A stretch of 64,000 nt of DNA, taken from Tenacibaculum tangerinum (GTDB lineage: Bacteria; Bacteroidota; Bacteroidia; Flavobacteriales; Flavobacteriaceae). Both the position numbers and the translations under genes were made by a program. The stretch covers positions 2,747,001-2,811,000 of the forward strand of contig NZ_CP122539.1 in assembly GCF_029853675.1 (NCBI RefSeq), in the 5' to 3' direction. The notes below the pieces were generated by a model that searched no databases, was not told the DNA's origin, and saw nothing but the letters and a program-made list of their open reading frames with translations. Positions 8,915-17,696 of the stretch are shown here, piece by piece (within the stretch, counting starts at the first letter, position 1; the number at the start of each line of letters is the position of its first letter).

Positions 8915-10199
8915 TAAGAGCTTTAAAAGTAGATGTTTTTCTTTGTTGAAAACACTAATTCTTGTAATGTTTCTTGGTGTTCTAAACACGTACTCACAAG
9001 AAAAAAGAATAGAGAGCATTGCCTTTCTAGGAGCTAAAAAAACAAAAACGCATGTTTTAAAAAAAATACTAAATTCAAAAGAAAATCAACCATTTGACTC
9101 GATTGTTTTACACGAAGATATGACTCGTTTAAAACGCTTGCCAGCAATTTCTAATGCGTATTTTCAAACATCTTGTTTCGATAAAAAATGTAAGATTACA
9201 ATCACTGTAGAAGAAAATTTCACCTTAATTCCTGAAGTTAATTTTCACAAAACGGTTCGTCAAAACATTGCTTACAGAATAGGAGCGGGGGAGTTTAATT
9301 TTTTGGGGAGGAATATGATTCTAGGAGGATTTTATCAGTACAACGGATTTGATTCTTATGGTATTAATTTTAGAGCTCCTACTTTATTTTCAGCAAAATG
9401 GGGACTGGCATTGAATCATCAAAACTGGACAAGTGAAGAGCCACTGTATTTTGGTAATGAGTCTGCCAATTATAAATACCAAAATATTTCGTACGAAGTT
9501 TTAGGTTTGTACGAACATAATTTTAAAAACCGAGTACAGTTTGGAATTAATTTTTTTAAAGAAAAATATAACTATTTAAGTGGTAATACTTCCACAGAAA
9601 TTCCTACAGAACTAGATATTAACAAAAAGCTATTGAAGTTAATATATACATTTGATGATTTAGATTATCATTATCAATACATCAACGGATTTAAAAGCGA
9701 GTTTTACGGGCAGTATGTTACTTCTGGAAATGAGTATCAGGATGATTTTTTAATTTTTTGGAACGATTTTTTTTACTTTAAAAGATTTGGTAAAAGAGGC
9801 AATTGGGCAAATAGATTGCGCGTTGGTTTATCATCTAACGACGATACGCCATTTGCGCCATTTGCTTTAGATAATAATGTGAATTTACGAGGAGTGGGTA
9901 TTTTGGTCGATCGAGGAACAGGAAGTATTGTACTAAATACCGAGTATCGTTACACTTTATACGAAAGAAATTGGTTTGTTATACAAGGAAATGTATTTAC
10001 AGATGCAGGAACATGGAGACTACCGGGAGGAGAGTTAAGTGATTTTATAGATAGTGATAACTTGAGAATATATTCTGGTATTGGGGTGCGTTTGATTCAC
10101 AAAAAAATATTCAACGCTATTTTTAGAATTGATTATGGGCATGGACTTACGAAGAATGCCTCGAAAGGTTTTGTATTTGGCATCGGACAATATTTTTAA
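8901..10199 (+). CDS. Omp85-superfamily (BamA/TamA-like) barrel protein with a single POTRA-like domain
   Basis: A 432-residue exported protein. After a signal anchor (about 1-32) there is one POTRA-like segment (about 35-112, beginning RIESIAFLGAKKTKTHVL) and then a long barrel region with the Omp85 loop-6-like motif NLRGVG (about 327-332), ending IGQYF with the C-terminal Phe of outer-membrane barrels. It is much shorter than BamA and has only one POTRA, more like TpsB/TamA offshoots. Its ATG lies inside the end of the GH113-like gene (14-base overlap), implying translational coupling. It may export or insert a specific partner. Confidence 0.78.
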   Translation: MKATNKSFKSRCFSLLKTLILVMFLGVLNTYSQEKRIESIAFLGAKKTKTHVLKKILNSKENQPFDSIVLHEDMTRLKRLPAISNAYFQTSCFDKKCKITITVEENFTLIPEVNFHKTVRQNIAYRIGAGEFNFLGRNMILGGFYQYNGFDSYGINFRAPTLFSAKWGLALNHQNWTSEEPLYFGNESANYKYQNISYEVLGLYEHNFKNRVQFGINFFKEKYNYLSGNTSTEIPTELDINKKLLKLIYTFDDLDYHYQYINGFKSEFYGQYVTSGNEYQDDFLIFWNDFFYFKRFGKRGNWANRLRVGLSSNDDTPFAPFALDNNVNLRGVGILVDRGTGSIVLNTEYRYTLYERNWFVIQGNVFTDAGTWRLPGGELSDFIDSDNLRIYSGIGVRLIHKKIFNAIFRIDYGHGLTKNASKGFVFGIGQYF

Positions 10200-10281
10200 T
10201 ACGATTTATGTTTTTTTATTTCGCATTTAGGTCTATTGTATCTTCGAGTAAAATGAGTTGAATGAAATGAAAATAATTTTG

Positions 10282-10385
10282 TATCGAGAAGTGATAGTAT
10301 GATTCTCGATAGCTCTGCTGAGCCTAGTCGAAGTACAGTTTTTAAATCATTACCATTCTTAAAAATCACTCGAACCGACGGTTTG
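10282..10385. repeat. REP/MITE-like intergenic repeat
   Basis: Two inverted arms TATCGAGAA (10282-10290) and TTCTCGATA (10303-10311) are followed by TGAGCCTAGTCGAA (10319-10332), a variant of the TGAGCGTAGTCGAA core also found at 3208, 30341 and 31319. A trailing ACTCGAACCGACGG follows. It lies in the gap between convergent genes, a usual place for dispersed repeats. Confidence 0.55.
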
Positions 10386-10421
10386 CTAAAAAAATTATTC
10401 GTTAATCGTATAACAACAAAG

Positions 10422-10456
10422 AAAAAGCGAGATGTAAACTATCAATCTCGCTTTTT
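10422..10456. terminator. Bidirectional rho-independent terminator
   Basis: Perfect 12-bp arms AAAAAGCGAGAT and ATCTCGCTTTTT with an 11-nt loop. Flanking A and T runs let it serve both the Omp85-like gene (plus) and the DPP11 gene (minus). Confidence 0.85.
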
Positions 10457-10480
10457 GTGTGTTTTTATGTAGAAATAAGT

Positions 10481-12574
10481 TTATTTTTTCTTAGGGTGTA
10501 CTAATTTCATTTCATCAATTAAGTGCTTTGCTCCTGCATACTTATCAACAATAAATAATACATAACGAACATCGACCATAATATTTCTACAAATTTCTGG
10601 ATCGTAATTCATATCGCTCATGGTACCTTCCCATACACGGTCGAAATTCAATCCAATTAAGTTTCCGTGTGCGTCAATGGCAGGGCTTCCAGAGTTACCT
10701 CCTGTGGTGTGGTTGGTGCCTAAGAAACATACAGGTACTTTTCCGTTCGTGTCTGTATATTGTCCAAAATCTTTAGCATCGTATAAATCAAGTAGCTTTT
10801 GCGGAACATCAAATTCATAGTCGCCAGGAACATATTTTTCAATAACACCGTCTAAATAACTTACAGGATTGTAGTATACAGCATCTCTAGGAGAATATCC
10901 ACGAACTTGACCATAAGTTACACGCAATGTGCTGTTAGCATCTGGGAAATATCGTGCATTTGGCAATGCTTCCATTAATGCTTTCATATATGTTTTTTGC
11001 AAAGCTGCAATTGCCTGATTTTTATACTGAAACTCAGGGTCTATTTTAGTATAAAACTCCTCAATCATAGGTTTTGCATACTGGTAAGCTGCATCTTTAT
11101 TTAGGTTTTCTACCACCTTTGTAGCATCTCCTTCTAATAGTTGTATCGCCTTATCTATATCAGTAAAACTTGTTTTGTTGTAAATTGAAGCATCTACTTT
11201 AGTAGGGTTGTATAAAGGCATTACATTGTTAAATACCCCTTTGTCTACAGTTGCATCAAAGTTTTTGTGAATTCCTTTCAATCTATTCACCAAAGCAGTT
11301 CTAACTTCCTCAAGCTTTTCAGGTTTATTTAACGCAACTTGTTCTAATTGATACGCTCTAAAAGTCATTTGCATCAACTCGTTAGTTACTGAGAAAACCT
11401 CAATAAAGTTTCTTCTTTTAATATTGATATCTGCAAAATCGGCATATAATTGTTCGAACTCAGGGAGAATATTTCCGTAGTTTTTTTCTAAGTCTTTTTC
11501 TTTCAATGCCTTTTTAAAAGCAACTTCAAAAGCTCGACGTTCTGCAATGGCATTGCTTTTTTTAATTCCTAAATTTTCACCTATCCACTTTTTCCAAGCA
11601 TTTGCAATACGTGCTTGTTTTGATGCGTATTTAATACGAACGGCATCGCTTGCTTTCATTTGCGCATCAATTTCTTTCAATGCCGCTTCACGAATAGCGA
11701 TATTACTAGGGTTAAACTCTTGTGTAATATGTTGAATGGCAACGGCTGGTAAATACTCATTTGTACGACCTGGAAAACCAAAAACCATGGTAAAATCGCC
11801 TTCTTCAATTCCGTCTAAAGAAACGGGTAAAAAGTGTTTTGGCGTATAAGGAACGTTGTCTTTGCTATATTTGGCAGGACGGTTGTTTTTATCGGCATAA
11901 ATTCTGAATAACGAAAAATCTCCTGTATGACGTGGAAAAACCCAGTTATCGGTATCACTACCAAACTTCCCGATACTGCTAGGTGGTGCACCAACTAAGC
12001 GAATGTCTTCAAATTTTTCGGTAACGAATAAGAAATACTGGTTTCCTTTATAAAAAGGTTTTACTTTAACATCTTGCCAAGTTTCTTTTGCTACGTTTTT
12101 GTTAAGTTCATTGATGTTTTTATCAATAGCCGATTGCTTTTCACGTTCGGTCATGGTGTCGGTAATTCCATTCAGTGCTTTGGTCGTTACATCGTCAATA
12201 CGAACGATAAACTCGACATACAAATCTTCATTTGGCAATTCTTCACTTTTGTTCATTGCCCAAAAACCATCTTTTAAATAATCATTTTCTAGCGAAGAGT
12301 GTGATTGAATTTGTCCGAAGCCGCAGTGATGATTGGTTAATAGTAATCCTTCAGTAGAAATCACTTCACTGGTACATCCTCCGTTAAAATGCCCAATAGC
12401 ATCTTTTAAACTAGAGTTGTTTACATCGTAAATGTCTTTGGCTGTTAATTTACTTCCTAAAGAAGTCATTTCTTGCTCGTTCATTCCTTCTAAAAGAGAA
12501 GGAATCCACATACCACCTTGTTGTGCAGTAACCTGAACGGCAATAAATAAGAATATAATTTTTAGATACTTCAT
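10481..12574 (-). CDS. dpp11: S46 family dipeptidyl peptidase, DPP11 type (Asp/Glu-specific)
   Basis: A 697-residue secreted serine peptidase. The signal peptide ends VTAQ and is followed by QGGMWIPSLL, the usual N-terminus of the S46 family. Catalytic parts are NHHCG (about residues 81-85), the Asp region DTDNWVFPRHTGDF, and GGNSGSP with Ser at about 628. Eighteen residues after the catalytic Ser lies Arg (NFDRVWEG). In Porphyromonas DPP11 the equivalent Arg673 reads the acidic P1 residue, while DPP7 has Gly there, so DPP11 is preferred. The enzyme releases dipeptides from N-termini of extracellular peptides in the periplasm. It is a single gene, convergent with the Omp85-like gene. Confidence 0.92.
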   Translation of the reverse strand: MKYLKIIFLFIAVQVTAQQGGMWIPSLLEGMNEQEMTSLGSKLTAKDIYDVNNSSLKDAIGHFNGGCTSEVISTEGLLLTNHHCGFGQIQSHSSLENDYLKDGFWAMNKSEELPNEDLYVEFIVRIDDVTTKALNGITDTMTEREKQSAIDKNINELNKNVAKETWQDVKVKPFYKGNQYFLFVTEKFEDIRLVGAPPSSIGKFGSDTDNWVFPRHTGDFSLFRIYADKNNRPAKYSKDNVPYTPKHFLPVSLDGIEEGDFTMVFGFPGRTNEYLPAVAIQHITQEFNPSNIAIREAALKEIDAQMKASDAVRIKYASKQARIANAWKKWIGENLGIKKSNAIAERRAFEVAFKKALKEKDLEKNYGNILPEFEQLYADFADINIKRRNFIEVFSVTNELMQMTFRAYQLEQVALNKPEKLEEVRTALVNRLKGIHKNFDATVDKGVFNNVMPLYNPTKVDASIYNKTSFTDIDKAIQLLEGDATKVVENLNKDAAYQYAKPMIEEFYTKIDPEFQYKNQAIAALQKTYMKALMEALPNARYFPDANSTLRVTYGQVRGYSPRDAVYYNPVSYLDGVIEKYVPGDYEFDVPQKLLDLYDAKDFGQYTDTNGKVPVCFLGTNHTTGGNSGSPAIDAHGNLIGLNFDRVWEGTMSDMNYDPEICRNIMVDVRYVLFIVDKYAGAKHLIDEMKLVHPKKK

Positions 12575-12664
12575 TTGAATATTTTTAAAAAGCTAAAGAT
12601 ACAAATTGGTAATAAAACAGCTTGTTGAAAGCAGGAAGTAATAGGTTAAAAAATACTTAAAAGA

Positions 12665-13549
12665 TTATTTTTTTCCTATAGGATATAGTTCTTGATGCAT
12701 AAAGTCTTTCGGAAACTTTTCATCTCCGTTAAAACCCAACTCAATATCGCGTCCGTTATACGGAATGTAGTCGGTTTTAAAGATGTAGTCCCAAATGCTT
12801 AGGGTAATACCAAAGTTTACCCCTGTTTTTTTATCAGCAGGAAGTTCTTTCGCGTGGTGCCAAATATGCATTCTTGGATTGTTCAAAATATATTTTAACC
12901 AGCCGTAGTCCCAATTAATATTGGCATGATTTAAGTGCCCGATGGTAATGTTAAAAAAATGAACGATTGCCACGTCTTGTGCTGTGAATCCGCCCATAAT
13001 AGCCAGTGGAATATATTTCATAGAGTTGTATACTACGGGTTCCATCCAATGGTAACGAAGGTGTGCTGCAAATCCCATTTGTTTTACAGAATGGTGTACT
13101 TTATGAAAGTTCCATAAAAACTCATATCGATGAAGCAACGTATGGGTAAACCACTGCACAAAATCAATAATAACAAAGAAAACAAGAATTCTTACCCAAT
13201 ACGGAAAAGTATTGATATCGAACAATTCCAAATCGCCAACCGATAGCCCCACCACTCCTAATATGTCATTAAACAATTGCTCGGCTGTGTTTGATAAAGC
13301 GATGAGCACGATAAGGTTTAACAAGAAGAAGTTGAAAAACATATAAAAAGCATCTAACCAAAAATCTTTGCGAAAAATCGGCTGATTTTTTCGCCATGGA
13401 AACACTATTTCTAACGCCCAAACAACCAAAGAAATGATAATTAAACCATAAAAATAATTTTCCCAGTTTAACTCCATTAACACAGACTGCTTAACGTAGT
13501 TCCAGTAATCAGCGTACGAGCTTTTTATAATGTCTATATATTTTTCCAT
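12665..13549 (-). CDS. Sterol desaturase / fatty acid hydroxylase superfamily membrane protein
   Basis: A 294-residue integral membrane di-iron enzyme. Hydrophobic helices surround the family histidine clusters: HTLLH (about 136), FHKVHHS (about 148), HLNHANINWDYG and HIWHHAKEL. These bind two irons and catalyse O2-dependent hydroxylation or desaturation of a lipid. The substrate in this organism is unknown. It is a single gene, with the hemD terminator just upstream and the DPP11 gene 90 bases downstream. Confidence 0.85.
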   Translation of the reverse strand: MEKYIDIIKSSYADYWNYVKQSVLMELNWENYFYGLIIISLVVWALEIVFPWRKNQPIFRKDFWLDAFYMFFNFFLLNLIVLIALSNTAEQLFNDILGVVGLSVGDLELFDINTFPYWVRILVFFVIIDFVQWFTHTLLHRYEFLWNFHKVHHSVKQMGFAAHLRYHWMEPVVYNSMKYIPLAIMGGFTAQDVAIVHFFNITIGHLNHANINWDYGWLKYILNNPRMHIWHHAKELPADKKTGVNFGITLSIWDYIFKTDYIPYNGRDIELGFNGDEKFPKDFMHQELYPIGKK

Positions 13550-13620
13550 TGTCGAACGGTAAAATTAATGAAATAAATGAAGTAATCATGTTACTTAAGT
13601 TACAAGGATTTGTTAAAAAC

Positions 13621-13650
13621 AAAAGACTGCCTTAAGAAAGACAGTCTTTT
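13621..13650 (-). terminator. Rho-independent terminator of the DUF4271-hemD unit
   Basis: Arms AAAAGACTG and CAGTCTTTT with a 12-nt loop, T-rich on both strands, located 26 bases after the hemD stop on the minus strand. Confidence 0.75.
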
Positions 13651-13675
13651 AATTTTATGCAGGAAGTTGATGTAC

Positions 13676-14422
13676 TTATTTCTTATTAACCTCTTTAATA
13701 TATTTTTCTAAAGCCATGGTCATTGAAGGTGTTTCAGGCGTTGGTGCAGCAATATCTACACGCAATCCACGGTCTTCAACAGCTTTAATGGTGGTGCTTC
13801 CAAATACAGCGATTCGAGTATCATTTTGTTTAAAGTCAGGAAAGTTTTGAAATAAACTATCAATTCCTGATGGACTGAAAAATACTAAAACATCGTAAAA
13901 AACATTCTCTAAATCAGATAAATCACTTACGACGGTACGGTATAAATCTGCTCGTTTCCAGTCTACTTTTAATTTGTCTAATTCTTCAGGAATTTGAGGC
14001 TTTAATTTGTCAGAAGAAGGAAGTAAAAACTTCTCATCTTTATGCTTTTTAATTAATTTTGTTAACTCAGGAAATGTTCTGTTACCCACATAAATTTTAC
14101 GTTTACGGTACACAACGTATTTCTGCAAGTAATAGGCTACCGCTTCAGACTGACAAAAATATTTCATGTCATCAGGAACAGTAAAGCGCATTTCTTCGGC
14201 GATTCTAAAAAAATGATCGACAGCATTTCTACTAGTAAGTATAATTGCTGAGTAATTATTTAAGTCTATTTTTTGGGCTCTTACTTCTTTAACGGGGACT
14301 CCCTCGACATGAATAAATGAGCGAAAGTCAACTTTAACCTTTTGCTTTTCTGCCAAATCAAAATAAGGCGAAGTTTCTGTCTTTGGTTCTGGTTGAGAGA
14401 CTAAAATAGTTTTAACTTTCAT
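13676..14422 (-). CDS. hemD: Uroporphyrinogen-III synthase
   Basis: A 248-residue protein with the two-lobed HemD pattern: KTILVSQPEPKTETSPYFDLAEKQ at the N-terminus (given here as a region rather than a motif), YSAIILTSRNAVDHFF (about 60), VFFSPSGIDSLF and RIAVFGSTTIKAVEDRG near the C-terminus. It closes and inverts hydroxymethylbilane to uroporphyrinogen III in tetrapyrrole synthesis, in the cytoplasm. HemD sequences are poorly conserved, but the pairing with DUF4271 immediately upstream (14-base gap) is characteristic of Bacteroidota and supports the call. Confidence 0.88.
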   Translation of the reverse strand: MKVKTILVSQPEPKTETSPYFDLAEKQKVKVDFRSFIHVEGVPVKEVRAQKIDLNNYSAIILTSRNAVDHFFRIAEEMRFTVPDDMKYFCQSEAVAYYLQKYVVYRKRKIYVGNRTFPELTKLIKKHKDEKFLLPSSDKLKPQIPEELDKLKVDWKRADLYRTVVSDLSDLENVFYDVLVFFSPSGIDSLFQNFPDFKQNDTRIAVFGSTTIKAVEDRGLRVDIAAPTPETPSMTMALEKYIKEVNKK

Positions 14423-14436
14423 AAACTTTCTCTTTA

Positions 14437-15075
14437 TTACGTAGTTGTTGATTTATAAAGAATTAATAGCGGTGCTATTTCAAGGGTGCAAAAGTACAAA
14501 ATAAAATAAAACAACTTACTAATTACAAGCTTTTTATTGTTGTTCAAAATTAAGAGTGCTCTAAAAATAAGTAGTATAACGAACGATACAAGTAAAAAAA
14601 CTTTATTATGAAAAGTGTATTGATATAGTATTACAAAAGGCAGTAACCAGATACAGAGTACATACATGTACCCTGATTTTGTGTACAAGAAATAATTTAT
14701 AATAGAAGACAATCCTAATATATTCGCCAATATATGATCAATTAAAAAACGTGCAGATAGGTATAAGGTAACGAATAAAAGCAATAGTAAGAAGGCGAAA
14801 AAGCGCTGAGAATGTATTTCTAAAGGTAAAATTAAGAATAAAAATAACGAGATGACAATGATCGAATAAGTGAATAAAAGTAATCTAAAGGGAGAAAAAA
14901 ACGAAGCTCCTTCTTCTATTCTTTTATGAAAAAAACCAGGAGTAACAAATGCAATTGCATACCCATATAGTTTGGTAGGTTTAAGTAATTTCATCATAGC
15001 CAGCAGTACAATAGCTACGATAATAACTATGGCAATCCAACTATCGTTATGTGTAATTCGTTCTACTGCTTGCAA
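14437..15075 (-). CDS. DUF4271 membrane protein
   Basis: A 212-residue protein with about seven hydrophobic helices, matching DUF4271 proteins that precede hemD in Bacteroidota. The start is TTG at 15075 (LQAVERITHNDSW); an in-frame stop lies three codons upstream and the -7 element on the minus strand is at 15101-15108, so no longer start is possible. Function unknown. Co-transcribed with hemD. Confidence 0.8.
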   Translation of the reverse strand: MQAVERITHNDSWIAIVIIVAIVLLAMMKLLKPTKLYGYAIAFVTPGFFHKRIEEGASFFSPFRLLLFTYSIIVISLFLFLILPLEIHSQRFFAFLLLLLFVTLYLSARFLIDHILANILGLSSIINYFLYTKSGYMYVLCIWLLPFVILYQYTFHNKVFLLVSFVILLIFRALLILNNNKKLVISKLFYFILYFCTLEIAPLLILYKSTTT

Positions 15076-15100
15076 TCGTTTTTATACTTTTTAATTAACA

Positions 15101-15130
15101 CAAAATTAGTAATAAATAAGTGTATCTTTG
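15101..15130. promoter_or_regulatory. Divergent promoter pair (DUF4271 and mannosyltransferase)
   Basis: Two Bacteroidota -7 elements face away from each other: TAATTTTG on the minus strand (plus-strand CAAAATTA, 15101-15108) and TATCTTTG on the plus strand (15123-15130). Only 14 bases separate them, so the polymerases must compete for this spot. Confidence 0.65.
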
Positions 15131-15152
15131 CCTAGAATTATATGAAAATTAC

Positions 15153-15875
15153 ATGAAGTCAGACGCTCTAGTCATAATTCCTACCTATAACGAAAAAGAA
15201 AACATCGAAGCCATTATTCGAGCAACTTTTAATCAAGAAAAGGTATTTCATGTATTGGTGGTTGATGATAACTCACCTGACGGAACAGCTGCGATTGTAG
15301 AACGTTTGCAAACCGAGTTTCCAAACCGACTTTTTATTGAAAAAAGAATGGGAAAAAACGGATTGGGTACTGCCTACATTCACGGATTCAAATGGGCACT
15401 TTCAAAGAAATATGACTATATTATCGAAATGGATGCCGATTTTTCACACGACCCAAATGATTTGATTCGATTGTATGATGAATGCGCTACTAACGGAGCC
15501 GATGTAGCTATAGGGTCGAGATATTCGGTAGGAGTTAATGTAGTTAATTGGCCAATGAGTAGAGTCTTGTTGTCGTATCTTGCCTCAAAATATGTGCGCT
15601 TAATAACGCAAATACCAATTTACGACACTACCGCTGGTTTTGTGTGCTACAAACGAAACGTATTAGAAACCATTCAGTTCGACAAAGTTAAGTTTGTAGG
15701 ATATGCGTTTCAAATAGAAATGAAATACAAAGCGTGGAAGCACCAATTTAATATCAAAGAAGTTTCGGTTATCTTTACCGATAGAGTTTTAGGAAAATCA
15801 AAACTAAGCAAGGGTATTATAAAAGAAGCTGTCTTTGGCGTTATAAAAATGAGAATTAATGGATTACCAAAATAA
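15153..15875 (+). CDS. Polyprenol monophosphomannose synthase-like GT2 glycosyltransferase
   Basis: A 240-residue GT2 enzyme. The N-terminus ALVIIPTYNEKENIE, VDDNSPDGTA, the metal site EMDADFSHDP and the late IFTDRVLGKSKLS are diagnostic of dolichol/polyprenol-phosphate mannose synthases. It transfers mannose (or a related sugar) from GDP to polyprenyl phosphate on the cytoplasmic membrane face. The start at 15153 is chosen because the -7 element TATCTTTG ends at 15130, which leaves little room for the ATG-less extension to 15120. Dihydroorotase follows almost immediately. Confidence 0.9.
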   Translation: MKSDALVIIPTYNEKENIEAIIRATFNQEKVFHVLVVDDNSPDGTAAIVERLQTEFPNRLFIEKRMGKNGLGTAYIHGFKWALSKKYDYIIEMDADFSHDPNDLIRLYDECATNGADVAIGSRYSVGVNVVNWPMSRVLLSYLASKYVRLITQIPIYDTTAGFVCYKRNVLETIQFDKVKFVGYAFQIEMKYKAWKHQFNIKEVSVIFTDRVLGKSKLSKGIIKEAVFGVIKMRINGLPK

Positions 15876-15879
15876 CAAC

Positions 15880-17217
15880 ATGCAATCGTACTTAATTAAG
15901 AATGCACACATCGTTAATGAAAACAAAATTTTTAAAGGCGATGTTTTAATAGAAGGAGAATTTATTAAAGAAATAGGAGAAAATATAATTCCTACAGATA
16001 ATGTATTGATGGTTGATGCTGAAGGAAAATTTTTAATCCCTGGTATGATTGATGACCAGGTGCATTTTCGTGAACCTGGATTAACACACAAAGCCAATAT
16101 TGCCACTGAAAGTAAAGCTGCCATTGCTGGCGGAATTACTTCGTTTATTGAAATGCCCAATACCGTTCCGCAGGCAACGACCCAAGAATTATTAGCCGAT
16201 AAGTTCGATATTGCTAGTAAAACATCGTATGCGAACTATTCGTTTATGTTCGGTGGTACGAATGACAACTTAGAAGAGTTGTTAAAAACCAATCCGAAAG
16301 ATGTAGCAGGAATCAAATTGTTTTTAGGGTCATCAACAGGAAATATGTTGGTAGACAACGAAGAAGTATTAGAAAAAATATTTTCTTCAACCAAGATGCT
16401 AATCTCAGTGCATTGTGAAGACGAAGCAACCATTAGAAAAAATACAGAAGAGTATAAAGCACTATATGGCGATGATATTCCTATAAAATATCATCCATTA
16501 ATTCGTAGTGAAGAAGCTTGCTATTTATCATCTTCAAAAGCCATTGAACTAGCGAAAAAGACAGGCGCAAGGTTACATGTTTTTCACTTGTCAACAGCGA
16601 AAGAAACACAGCTATTTAGAAACGATATTCCGTTAGAAGAAAAGCAAATTACGGCAGAGGTTTGTATACATCATTTATGGTTTACCGATGCAGATTACGA
16701 TACCAAAGGAACACATATTAAGTGGAATCCGGCAGTAAAAACTCAGCAAGACAAAGACGGTTTATGGGAAGCATTATTAGATGATAGAATCGATATTATT
16801 GCTACAGACCATGCTCCGCATACCTTAGAAGAAAAAAGCAATGTGTATACCAAAGCACCAAGTGGAGGTCCGTTAGTACAACACGCAGTTATTGCTGTTT
16901 TAGAAAAAGTAAAAGAAGGGGTGCTTTCTATTGAAAAAGCAGTAGAGAAAATGAGTCACAACCCAGCAAAAATTTTCAAAATTGAAAAGAGAGGGTTTAT
17001 CAAAGAAGGCTTTTATGCCGATTTGGTTTTGGTCGACACCGATAAAAAATGGACGGTTAATAGAGAGAACATTCTTTATAAATGTGGGTGGTCTCCCTTT
17101 GAAGGAGTTGAGTTTTCAAGTCAAATAACACATACATTTGTAAATGGAAACTTACTGTATAATGAAGGAGTTTTTAACGATGAGGTTAAAGGAAAACGAT
17201 TGTTATTTAATAGGTAA
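15880..17217 (+). CDS. pyrC: Dihydroorotase
   Basis: A 445-residue amidohydrolase-fold protein. The metal motif DDQVHFREPG lies near residue 58. The bridging Lys candidate is GIKLFLGSSTG (about 150), and VHCEDE, RLHVFHLST and IIATDHAPHT supply further metal and catalytic residues. It cyclises carbamoyl-aspartate to dihydroorotate in pyrimidine synthesis. ATG 15880 (MQSYLIKNAHIV) is preferred; ATG 15859 lies inside the previous gene. The lipoprotein gene follows without a gap. Confidence 0.93.
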   Translation: MQSYLIKNAHIVNENKIFKGDVLIEGEFIKEIGENIIPTDNVLMVDAEGKFLIPGMIDDQVHFREPGLTHKANIATESKAAIAGGITSFIEMPNTVPQATTQELLADKFDIASKTSYANYSFMFGGTNDNLEELLKTNPKDVAGIKLFLGSSTGNMLVDNEEVLEKIFSSTKMLISVHCEDEATIRKNTEEYKALYGDDIPIKYHPLIRSEEACYLSSSKAIELAKKTGARLHVFHLSTAKETQLFRNDIPLEEKQITAEVCIHHLWFTDADYDTKGTHIKWNPAVKTQQDKDGLWEALLDDRIDIIATDHAPHTLEEKSNVYTKAPSGGPLVQHAVIAVLEKVKEGVLSIEKAVEKMSHNPAKIFKIEKRGFIKEGFYADLVLVDTDKKWTVNRENILYKCGWSPFEGVEFSSQITHTFVNGNLLYNEGVFNDEVKGKRLLFNR

Positions 17218-17694
17218 ATGAAGTACTTTATTTATATAGGTATTGGGTTGTTTTTGCTATCGTGTAACAGCAATACGATTTATAAAAAACCCAAAAATTT
17301 AATTTCTAAAGATTCAATGATAATGTTGTTAACCGATATGTACATTGCATCTTCGGCAAAAAACCAAAAAAATAAATTTCTTAAAAGAGAAAAAAATTAT
17401 ATGATTTTGGTATACGAAAAGTATAAAATTGATAGTACTCGTTTTGATGCTAGTAATACCTATTACACCTCTAGAGTAGATGAATATTCAGATATTCTTA
17501 AAAAAGTAAAATCGAATATTGACTCTTTAGAAGCCACGTACAGAGCGATTGAAGACTCAATACAAGGAACCAAAATAATAAAAAAAGACTCTCTGATACC
17601 TGCTAAAGAACAAGAACTGGATGAAATTCTAGAAGAACCACTAGAAAGAACCACTAAAAAGTTGGATAAAAAAGAGTTGGAAAGAAGCCGATAA
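17218..17694 (+). CDS. DUF4296 lipoprotein
   Basis: A 158-residue lipoprotein (lipobox LLSC, Cys16) with a largely helical, charged mature part containing SKDSMIMLLTDMYIA, typical of DUF4296 proteins that follow dihydroorotase in Flavobacteriaceae. Its ATG abuts the pyrC stop, so it is in the same operon. Function unknown. The C-terminal 40 residues are Glu/Lys/Arg-rich and low in complexity. Confidence 0.82.
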   Translation: MKYFIYIGIGLFLLSCNSNTIYKKPKNLISKDSMIMLLTDMYIASSAKNQKNKFLKREKNYMILVYEKYKIDSTRFDASNTYYTSRVDEYSDILKKVKSNIDSLEATYRAIEDSIQGTKIIKKDSLIPAKEQELDEILEEPLERTTKKLDKKELERSR

Positions 17695-17696
17695 TT

